Shown here one piece after another: positions 1 to 5,650 of a stretch of DNA of 12,697 nucleotides (positions are counted from its first letter, which is position 1; each line of letters begins with the position of its first letter). The translations under genes were made by a program, and so were the position numbers. The notes beneath the pieces were generated by a model. The model was not told the origin of the DNA, did not search any database, and saw only the letters and a list, made by a program, of their open reading frames with translations. Location: contig JAPWUZ010000049.1 in the NCBI GenBank assembly GCA_028275265.1, positions 1 to 12,697 of the forward strand, written 5' to 3'. The DNA is from Armatimonadota bacterium (GTDB taxonomy: Bacteria > Armatimonadota > HRBIN16).

Positions 1-4
1 ACCC

Positions 5-34
5 TTGACAAGTATAACAATTTAAGTATATAAT
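5..34 (+). promoter_or_regulatory. Sigma-70-type promoter of lexA
   Basis: A perfect -35 box TTGACA lies at 5-10 and a perfect -10 box TATAAT at 29-34, separated by 18 bp. Transcription should start near 40-42, giving a leader of about 25 nt before the lexA ATG at 66. The spacer is AT-rich, unlike the GC-rich surroundings. It carries a direct repeat AAGTATA (10-16 and 24-30), and the short dyad CTTG-A-CAAG (4-12) overlaps the -35 box. No Gram-positive LexA box (CGAAC-N4-GTTCG) or E. coli-type SOS box is present in the 65 bp visible, so autoregulation by LexA cannot be claimed. Both repeat copies are candidate operator half-sites only. Confidence 0.8.
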
Positions 35-53
35 CTGTGTAGCATTTTTGGGG

Positions 54-58
54 GGAGG
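54..58 (+). promoter_or_regulatory. Ribosome binding site deciding the lexA start
   Basis: GGAGG at 54-58 sits 7 nt before the ATG at 66 and fixes that codon as the start. An in-frame TTG at 48 overlaps this site and has no ribosome binding site of its own. Confidence 0.8.
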
Positions 59-65
59 AAGGAAC

Positions 66-710
66 ATGACGCGCGGACTGACACCGAAGCAGGAGATGAT
101 TCTCCGCTTCATCCTGCACTACACCCGTGAAAACGGCTACCCACCCACTATTCGCGAAATCGGAAACCAGTTTGGTATCCCCAGCTTGCGCGGGGTGACC
201 GTGCATCTGGATGCTCTGCAGCGTAAAGGCTACATCGAGCGCGAACATAAAAGCCGCAGCATCCGTATCGTACACCCCGAGTTCGTGCAACATCTAGAAA
301 GCTCGCCCGATGTGGCGATGCTACCGCTGGTCGGAACCATTGCAGCGGGCACGCCTGTGCTGGCATCCCAGAACATCGAGGCGCTGGTGCCGGTGCCGCG
401 GGAGATGGTGCATAACATTGAGGGCGCATTCCTGCTAAGGGTACGGGGTGACTCGATGGTGGGAGAACACATCCTTCCACGTGACCTGGTGATTATCAAA
501 CCGCAGAACACCGCCGAGAACGGCGAACTGGTGGCGGTGTTGATTGGCGACGAGGCCACGATCAAACGCATCCAGTATGACAACGGCAAGGTGCGCCTGC
601 TTCCGGCAAACCCGGCATACGAGCCGATTGAAGTGCGCCCCGAAGAGACCCGCGTCATCGGCAAGGTGATAGGGCTGTTGCGCTCGTATGACAGAGGGCT
701 GGCTTACTGA
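66..710 (+). CDS. lexA: LexA repressor (SOS response, self-cleaving S24 family)
   Basis: This 214-residue protein has the full LexA layout. A winged helix-turn-helix DNA-binding domain spans about residues 1-68 (TPKQEMILRFI near the start, then PPTIREIG and a recognition helix around 40-53). A hinge follows, then the S24 self-cleavage and dimerisation domain (about 85-214). The scissile Ala94-Gly95 bond is in TIAAGTP. The catalytic dyad is Ser130 (VRGDSM) and Lys167 (ATIKR). The Ser-Lys spacing of 37 equals that of E. coli LexA (S119/K156). In the family, RecA-ssDNA filaments trigger autocleavage and derepress DNA-repair genes. Length is normal (about 200-240) and no key residue is missing. 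The promoter lies directly upstream and no SOS box is visible. A 90-bp gap separates it from the DUF1080 gene, so co-transcription is possible but not shown. Confidence 0.95.
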   Translation: MTRGLTPKQEMILRFILHYTRENGYPPTIREIGNQFGIPSLRGVTVHLDALQRKGYIEREHKSRSIRIVHPEFVQHLESSPDVAMLPLVGTIAAGTPVLASQNIEALVPVPREMVHNIEGAFLLRVRGDSMVGEHILPRDLVIIKPQNTAENGELVAVLIGDEATIKRIQYDNGKVRLLPANPAYEPIEVRPEETRVIGKVIGLLRSYDRGLAY

Positions 711-734
711 AAGTGGGACTGGCTACTGGGCAGG

Positions 735-791
735 AACCTCCTCCCGCAACGCCGTAAGCTCTTGTAGAAACCACACCTGAAACAGGAGGTT
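735..791 (+). promoter_or_regulatory. Inverted repeat covering the ribosome binding site of the DUF1080 gene
   Basis: AACCTCCT (735-742) is a perfect reverse complement of AGGAGGTT (784-791), with a 41-nt loop. Two G-U pairs (733-734 with 792-793) could extend the stem. The 3' arm contains the ribosome binding site AGGAGG (784-789), 11 nt before the ATG at 801, so folding would hide it. Any perfect ribosome binding site pairs with a chance CCTCCT, so this may be coincidence. No riboswitch class is recognised. Confidence 0.35.
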
Positions 792-800
792 TTCGCAACG

Positions 801-1484
801 ATGTGGTGGAGAACGGTAGTCGTTTCGCTTCTTGTGGTGGCGATGGTGGGAGTGTGCCTAGCACAGGAAAAGCCTGCCAAGCCGCCACGGGGAGCTATCG
901 TGCTATTTGATGGCAAGGACCTGTCCAAGTGGGTGTCGCGAGACGGCAAGTCGCCCGCCCGATGGGAGATTACGCAGGACGGAGCGATGCAGGTCAAACC
1001 GGGCACGGGCGACATCATGACTCGCGATGAGTTCGGCAGTTTCCAGCTGCATATCGAGTTCAACATCCCCCCGATGCCTCAGGCCAGCGGGCAGGGGCGA
1101 GGCAACAGCGGCGTATACCTGCACGGTTTGTACGAGATACAGGTGCTCGATTCTTACCAGAACGAGACCTATGCAAAGGGAGGTTGCGCCGCCATCTACG
1201 GCATCAAAGACCCCGACAAGAACATGGCAAAACCGCCGGGGCAGTGGCAAACCTACGACATCACCTTCATCGCGCCAAAGTTCGATGATGCGGGTAACGT
1301 GATTGCCAATCCGCGCGTCACCGTGCGCTGGAACGGCGTGCTGGTGCATGATAACGTGGAGATACCACACATCACCGCGGGCGGTATCGGTGACAGGATG
1401 CGTAAAACCGGACCTATTCTGCTGCAGGACCACGGCAACCCTGTCAAGTACCGCAACATCTGGATACGACCGTTGAAGGATTAG
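801..1484 (+). CDS. Secreted DUF1080 protein (3-keto-disaccharide hydrolase family)
   Basis: This 227-residue protein starts with a signal peptide: Arg4, a hydrophobic core at 6-20, and a likely cleavage after CLA21. The mature protein is a single DUF1080 domain (PF06439, concanavalin-like beta-sandwich). Typical landmarks are LFDGKDLSKW (35-44), the hallmark GRGNSGVYLHG (99-109), YEIQVLDSY (111-119), GQWQTYDI (147-154) and the end motif LQDHGNPVKYRNIWIR (208-223). Characterised relatives hydrolyse or eliminate glycosides oxidised at C3 of the sugar, working with a Gfo/Idh-type oxidoreductase. No such partner is in this window, so the substrate is unknown. It should act outside the cytoplasm. 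The start is chosen by AGGAGG at 784-789 and by the signal peptide. The stop is one base before the next gene, so the two are probably translationally coupled. Family assignment is secure; activity is inferred. Confidence 0.9.
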   Translation: MWWRTVVVSLLVVAMVGVCLAQEKPAKPPRGAIVLFDGKDLSKWVSRDGKSPARWEITQDGAMQVKPGTGDIMTRDEFGSFQLHIEFNIPPMPQASGQGRGNSGVYLHGLYEIQVLDSYQNETYAKGGCAAIYGIKDPDKNMAKPPGQWQTYDITFIAPKFDDAGNVIANPRVTVRWNGVLVHDNVEIPHITAGGIGDRMRKTGPILLQDHGNPVKYRNIWIRPLKD

Positions 1485-1485
1485 C

Positions 1486-2382
1486 ATGACTCTGCCTCCT
1501 TCCAAACTGGTGATTGCGCACCGTGGCGCCAGTGCGTACCTGCCGGAACACACGCTGGCGGCGTACGCCCTGGCGCTCGGTCAGGGGGCTGACGGTATTG
1601 AGACCGACGTGGTGCTCAGCGCAGACGGAGTCCCCATCTGTCTGCACGACCTCTGGCTGGAAACAACTACCGATGTCGCCGAGCACTACGATGGGCGGTC
1701 GCGCTCGGATGGGCACTACTATGTGCTCGAGTTCACCGCCGCGCAAATCGCACAGTTGCGTGCCTTCGGACGGGTCAGCCACGCCGAACGCACCGAGCTT
1801 CCGCGGATGCACGTTGTTACTTTAGAAGACCTCCTGCGGCTTCGGCAGTACCTGCACCGCACCACAGGCAAACGATTCACGCTCTTGGTGGAGCTGAAAG
1901 CGCCGCAGTTTCACCGGGAACAGGGTCAGCCGCTTGAGGAACCTGTATTGCAGGTGCTGGAACACTACGCCTGCACCACCCCCGAATGTGGGGTCGTCCT
2001 GCAGAGTTTCGACGCCCATAGCCTGCAGCGTCTGCGCCATGAGCTGCGCACCAGCCTGCCCATCTACCAACTGACAGGACACATGCTGACGCGGGAACAG
2101 ATCGACGAGGTTGCTTCCTACGCGGATGGCATCTCCGCCCAGCGATGGCTGATCGAGGACGGAGAGGGCAATCCCGTTGACGAAGGACATTTGGTTGCGG
2201 ACTGCCATGAAAGGGGGTTGAAGATCTTCGTCTGGACGATGGGTCGGGACGAGGGAGCCGTCAGGCGCATGTTCTGGCGATACGGCGTGGACGGCGTGAT
2301 TACCGACAACCCCGACGTGGCAGTACGCGCCCGCTCTGTAGGGTCCACCCCAGAGAACACAGGGAAAGGAACCCCTCCGTGA
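1486..2382 (+). CDS. Glycerophosphodiester phosphodiesterase (GDPD family)
   Basis: This 298-residue enzyme hydrolyses glycerophosphodiesters to glycerol 3-phosphate and an alcohol, releasing phosphate and carbon from phospholipid head groups. The GDPD TIM barrel (PF03009) is complete: HRGASAYLPEHT (12-23) with catalytic His12 and Arg13; GADGIETDVVLSADG (34-48) with metal ligands Glu39 and Asp41; catalytic His54 in CLHD; VELKAP (135-140) with Glu136; LQSFD (172-176); FVWT (248-251); DGVITDNP (269-276). The insert after residue 60 resembles GlpQ more than short UgpQ proteins, but no signal peptide is present, so it is predicted cytoplasmic. The ATG lies one base after the DUF1080 stop, implying coupling. 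The last 12-14 codons (VGSTPENTGKGTPP) fall outside the usual domain. The first part of a repetitive hairpin encodes most of this tail. Confidence 0.92.
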   Translation: MTLPPSKLVIAHRGASAYLPEHTLAAYALALGQGADGIETDVVLSADGVPICLHDLWLETTTDVAEHYDGRSRSDGHYYVLEFTAAQIAQLRAFGRVSHAERTELPRMHVVTLEDLLRLRQYLHRTTGKRFTLLVELKAPQFHREQGQPLEEPVLQVLEHYACTTPECGVVLQSFDAHSLQRLRHELRTSLPIYQLTGHMLTREQIDEVASYADGISAQRWLIEDGEGNPVDEGHLVADCHERGLKIFVWTMGRDEGAVRRMFWRYGVDGVITDNPDVAVRARSVGSTPENTGKGTPP

Positions 2383-2399
2383 ACTCTGTGTCCTCTGTG
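2351..2399. repeat. 9-bp-period repeat and imperfect hairpin at a convergent gene junction
   Basis: Three tandem 9-bp units occur at 2373-2381 (CCCTCCGTG), 2382-2390 (AACTCTGTG) and 2391-2399 (TCCTCTGTG). An inverted partner, CAGAGAACACAG (2351-2362), pairs with CTGTGTCCTCTG (2386-2397) in 11 of 12 positions with a 23-nt loop. The element spans the phosphodiesterase stop (2380-2382) and ends 9 bp before the stop of the facing glycosidase gene, where it could terminate or insulate both transcripts. There is no good U-tract. From memory, CTCTGTG/CACAGAG-rich intergenic repeats recur in many environmental genomes. Whether this is a member of such a family needs a genome-wide count. Confidence 0.55.
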
Positions 2400-2408
2400 G
2401 TAAGGTCT

Positions 2409-4619
2409 TTACAGACGTAAGAGCCGAACCGCTATGTCTCGCTCAATAGTGGGCAGTTCTAACCTCAACCCGGAGCGGTCCACGGTGAGCGTCTGCGTGG
2501 ACAGCGGCTTCCCCTCATAGGTATCCCAGAGCTGCACACGGTAACGACCGGGCGTCCAATCGGCGATATGCAGCACGGTGGGTGGCACGGCTGCAGGTGG
2601 TCTCTTCACCACGTTGACCTGGTACCATGTATACTGCGCGTGCTCGATGTAGAGCAGAGAAGTCTTCCTGCCATGTAAACCGAACAGGCGAAGCGGTGGC
2701 TCGGTTTGCTTCACCGCCCGCTCCAGCACGTAGGAGACGAACACCCAGTCGTTGCCGATGTTTTCTACCTTCACCGTCTGTTTACCGGCTGGTATCTCCA
2801 CGCTGTATTCGCCGTTGTACTGGTTGAGGGTGTCTGTTTTTTCGGTATCGTCGGGGTCTGGCATGTCCTTGTCCAGCACGCGCACACCATTGCGCTCCAC
2901 GATGAGATGTGCCCCGCCATGCCCTGAGACACCCGTCACGAAGATACGCAGGCGTGTGGGATGAGGCAGGTCGGTTTCGAAGGTGAGCGGGTTGTGCTTG
3001 TCGCGATGGTTGCGCAGACCATGCAGCAGCCCGGCGACCTGCTCTCGAATGGTCACCTTCCCTTCGGCATCTATCCGCACGGTGGTCGGGCGGTTGGAGG
3101 GATGCGGCTCCCAGGAGGTCGGTCCCTGCAGCGTCAGGTCGTTGTAAACGGCCGATTCAGCTGGCTGTTTCAGGGTGAAAGTGGCTTTTTGCACTCGGCG
3201 GAAGCCCTCTTTGGGGAAGTTCACCCCCTGAATGAATCGGCTCAGCGCGGCGAAATGGTAGTACAGGTCATGCGGATGGATATGGTTATCCCACCACCAG
3301 AGCATAGCGGTGCCCGCCGCGCCGTCCATCACCGTGCTCCAGATGCCGCTGTGCAGGGCGATGCCCGAGGGGTCGACACGCGGGTCTTCGCCCATCGCGC
3401 CCGCGCCGAATTCGCCCACCAGATGCGGCTTGCCATACTGCTCCTTCTTGCGGTGGAAGAAGGTCAGCGCAGAGGATATGTCGCGCGAGCCGTAGTTGTG
3501 AGTCTGCGAAAAATCTATCTGTGGCAAGCGGTCAATGACCTCGCGCCCGTTCGAGTCGGCGAAGCTGGTGGTAATGAGGTGTTTCCACGGGTCTATGCGG
3601 CGCAGGTAGTCGCCCATTTCCCGATGCCATCGAGTGATGAGATCCGGATTATAAGCGTCTGGTCCGACAATGTCCACCTCGTTCCAGAACTCCCAGCACA
3701 ACACATTCGTGCACCAGCCATACCGCGCTACCAGATAACGCAGTTTGTTGCGGTAAGCGCGAAGCATTTCCGGGTGCGTCCAGAACTCTATCGGCTCCTT
3801 CAGAGGACCCCCGTTGGCGGCGTTGTGCGGTGTCTCTTCCCAGTAGGGGAAGCCTCCGTACTGGCGCTTGCGCAGCTCATTGAAGCTGTCCAAACATAAC
3901 ATCACGTACATCCCCAGCCGACGCGCCAGATTCAGCACGTAGTCCAGCCGCCAGGCGTTGGCGAGGTCTATTTTGCCGACACCATAACATTCACGCGGCT
4001 CGCCGGTTCGTTCCAGCCCAAAGGTCACCCACGACGGACCGAGCCACACCCGAAAATAGTTGCCTCCCGCCTGCGCGTAGCGGGATAGCCAGTCGTCGTA
4101 GTCGAACGTCCCGCGGCTTCCACCCCAGCACACATTTGCGCCGACGGGGACGTAGGGCTGACCGTTGTCAAAGACAAAGTATCGCCTGTCGTCTTTGCTG
4201 AGGCGCACGAAGCCCGCCCGTTGTGAGGCAACACACTGAAACGCGATGGGTTGAGAGCGCACCGTCTTGCCCGTGCGGTCGCGCACAGTGACCACCAGCT
4301 GGTACTTGCCCACCTGAACAGGGGCGAAACGGATGCGCCAGTCAGGTTCTTCGGCAGGCGCCATGCGCTCATCGCGTCCGTCCAGCCGACGGGTGTACGC
4401 ACGGTAGTAAAAGCCCGGTACCTGCACCGTTGTCCCCGACGGTGTGCGGAACACACCGTCCACCGCAATCTCTTCGGGGTCAAAAGCGTTGCTATAGGTC
4501 GCCTGCAGGTTCAGGCGGAACTCGATCAGGTCATAGCGCGGCACCTGCGTGCGGCTCGGCGTGACCGACAGCAAGCGCAGCGGACGGTCGTCCGAGATGG
4601 GCGGTTGCAACGGCTGCAT
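2409..4619 (-). CDS. Glycoside hydrolase, clan GH-A cellulase-like, with DUF5060-like N-terminus
   Basis: This 736-residue protein begins with a beta-sandwich (about 12-130) resembling DUF5060, ending in the RFAPVQVGKYQLVV region. A TIM barrel follows at about 140-475, starting FVFDNGQPYVPVGAN. The barrel shows the clan GH-A acid/base in CWEFWNEVD (Glu314) and the nucleophile in LVGEFGAG (Glu403). Other barrel landmarks are FRVWLGPSW (189-197), SQTHNYG (371-377) and AMLWWWDNH (438-446). Two beta-rich regions at about 510-635 and 640-736 may bind carbohydrate. No signal peptide or membrane segment is present, so it is predicted cytoplasmic and may cleave imported oligosaccharides. Exact GH family and substrate cannot be read from sequence alone. 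The ribosome binding site GGAGG (4629-4633) lies inside the end of the upstream isomerase gene, 9 nt before the ATG. The 5-bp intergenic gap shows an operon. Confidence 0.88.
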   Translation of the reverse strand: MQPLQPPISDDRPLRLLSVTPSRTQVPRYDLIEFRLNLQATYSNAFDPEEIAVDGVFRTPSGTTVQVPGFYYRAYTRRLDGRDERMAPAEEPDWRIRFAPVQVGKYQLVVTVRDRTGKTVRSQPIAFQCVASQRAGFVRLSKDDRRYFVFDNGQPYVPVGANVCWGGSRGTFDYDDWLSRYAQAGGNYFRVWLGPSWVTFGLERTGEPRECYGVGKIDLANAWRLDYVLNLARRLGMYVMLCLDSFNELRKRQYGGFPYWEETPHNAANGGPLKEPIEFWTHPEMLRAYRNKLRYLVARYGWCTNVLCWEFWNEVDIVGPDAYNPDLITRWHREMGDYLRRIDPWKHLITTSFADSNGREVIDRLPQIDFSQTHNYGSRDISSALTFFHRKKEQYGKPHLVGEFGAGAMGEDPRVDPSGIALHSGIWSTVMDGAAGTAMLWWWDNHIHPHDLYYHFAALSRFIQGVNFPKEGFRRVQKATFTLKQPAESAVYNDLTLQGPTSWEPHPSNRPTTVRIDAEGKVTIREQVAGLLHGLRNHRDKHNPLTFETDLPHPTRLRIFVTGVSGHGGAHLIVERNGVRVLDKDMPDPDDTEKTDTLNQYNGEYSVEIPAGKQTVKVENIGNDWVFVSYVLERAVKQTEPPLRLFGLHGRKTSLLYIEHAQYTWYQVNVVKRPPAAVPPTVLHIADWTPGRYRVQLWDTYEGKPLSTQTLTVDRSGLRLELPTIERDIAVRLLRL

Positions 4620-4624
4620 GGCAC

Positions 4625-5407
4625 CTATCCTCCCATTCGCTGCAGGATTTGTCTCAATTGTTTGGCAAAGCGCGGTACGGCTTGCTCGGCAGGGTCGGTA
4701 TACTCGTACTCGATGGAAATGTAGCCCTTATAGCCTGCCTTCTGCAGGATACGCAGGGCGCGTTCGTAGTCCACCTCCGTCAGCCTGCCGTTATTACCGC
4801 GATAGTGGGTCTTGGCATGGGTGGTGACGACGTAGGGAGCCACCTGTTCGAACTGTGCATAGATGTCGCCCGTGAAGTTACCCAGGTCCAGGTTCAGCCC
4901 GAACCAGGTGCTCTGCACGGCGCGATAGATTCGCAGCACCTGTTCCGCGGTGGCAGTGATGCCGCCGTGATTCTCCAGCGCGACCACGACGCCTTGGATC
5001 GCTGCGTAGTCGATCACCTCGCGCAGGCAGTCCACCACCCAGTTAAACGCCTCTTCCTCGGTGTGCCCCTCCGGCACGGGGCCTGCGAACACGCGGATGC
5101 AGGGTGCGCCCAGTATGACCGCGTTGTCTATCCACTGTTTGGTCATCTCGATGTGCTGGCGTCGTTTCACCGGGTCTGCCTGCGCGAAGTTGTTGCCCAC
5201 CGCTGTGCCCGAGATATGCATACCGTATTCAAAGCAGGTGCGCTTGATTTCGTTCAGCGTGGCGCGGTCGGTAGCGGGGAAATAGTAAGAGGTGAGCTCC
5301 ACCCCATCCAGTCCCATCTCGGCGCAGGTGCGGATGAAGTCCTGCAGGCTCATCTTGCGGCTGGTCAGCAGGTCTCGATACGAATAGGCACAACAGGCGA
5401 GTCGCAT
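4625..5407 (-). CDS. Sugar phosphate isomerase/epimerase-like protein (xylose isomerase-like TIM barrel)
   Basis: This 260-residue protein belongs to the AP endonuclease 2 / xylose isomerase-like TIM-barrel family (PF01261). It starts MRLACCAYSYRDLL and shows the expected metal-site residues: Glu37 (GLDGVELTS), Glu145 (VALENHGG), Asp174 (LNLDLGNF), His197 (TTHAKTH) and Glu233 (SIEYEY). His147 and His201 may also contribute. Family members isomerise or epimerise ketoses, inositol derivatives or 3-keto sugars with a divalent metal; the substrate here is not determined. No signal peptide is present, so it is cytoplasmic. Although the frame is open to 5803, the start at 5407 is chosen because GGAGG (5415-5419) lies 7 nt before the ATG and the family begins there. 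It is the first gene of an operon with the GH-A glycosidase, suggesting it handles a sugar that enzyme releases. It is divergent from the 1214-residue enzyme gene. Confidence 0.88.
   Translation of the reverse strand: MRLACCAYSYRDLLTSRKMSLQDFIRTCAEMGLDGVELTSYYFPATDRATLNEIKRTCFEYGMHISGTAVGNNFAQADPVKRRQHIEMTKQWIDNAVILGAPCIRVFAGPVPEGHTEEEAFNWVVDCLREVIDYAAIQGVVVALENHGGITATAEQVLRIYRAVQSTWFGLNLDLGNFTGDIYAQFEQVAPYVVTTHAKTHYRGNNGRLTEVDYERALRILQKAGYKGYISIEYEYTDPAEQAVPRFAKQLRQILQRMGG
4629..4633 (-). promoter_or_regulatory. Ribosome binding site of the glycosidase, inside the upstream gene
   Basis: On the minus strand GGAGG at 4633-4629 is followed by 9 nt and ATG at 4619. It overlaps the last codons of the isomerase gene (stop TAG at 4627-4625), which supports translational coupling and the chosen start. 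Confidence 0.75.
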
Positions 5408-5650
5408 GGTATCTCCTCCCTGATAACGGGCTTTTGTTTTTCTGATTCGTGACGGAGCCCTTCGTTCCTGCAGAGGAAACAGGAGCCGAACCGTTGTATT
5501 ACTGCGCGAGAGGGCGTGCTTCGTCTCAGCGTGAAACGGCACGGCGCGCCTTCTGGTGACCTGGATCGACTCACCCCAGGCACCTTTGCGAGCTGGGTTG
5601 GTGGGCTGACGACAACCTCCGTGGATACCGGATACGGCAGGTGGAAGCGA
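5408..5650. other. Divergent intergenic region between the isomerase operon and the large glycosidase gene
   Basis: These 243 bp must hold the promoters of both divergent transcripts, but no convincing -35/-10 pair is visible on either strand. The minus-strand ribosome binding site is at 5413-5420. TTCCT-GCAG-AGGAA (5465-5478) is a small dyad that could be an operator. The plus frame stays open from 5516 to 5650, but its translation resembles no leader or domain. Confidence 0.4.

Noticed and set aside
48..65. TTG start that would add six residues to LexA
   Set aside because: It overlaps the ribosome binding site and would encode MGGGRN, which is the ribosome binding site translated. ATG 66 has ideal spacing.
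2961..3899. 312-codon open frame on the plus strand inside the GH-A gene
   Set aside because: It is antisense to a well-supported catalytic domain, with arbitrary composition and no recognisable domain.
4649..5452. 267-codon open frame on the plus strand opposite the isomerase
   Set aside because: It is the antisense shadow of a conserved gene and has no domain or ribosome binding site.
5516..5650. Upstream start adding 45 residues to the large glycosidase
   Set aside because: It would bury the signal peptide inside the protein, and no ribosome binding site precedes it.
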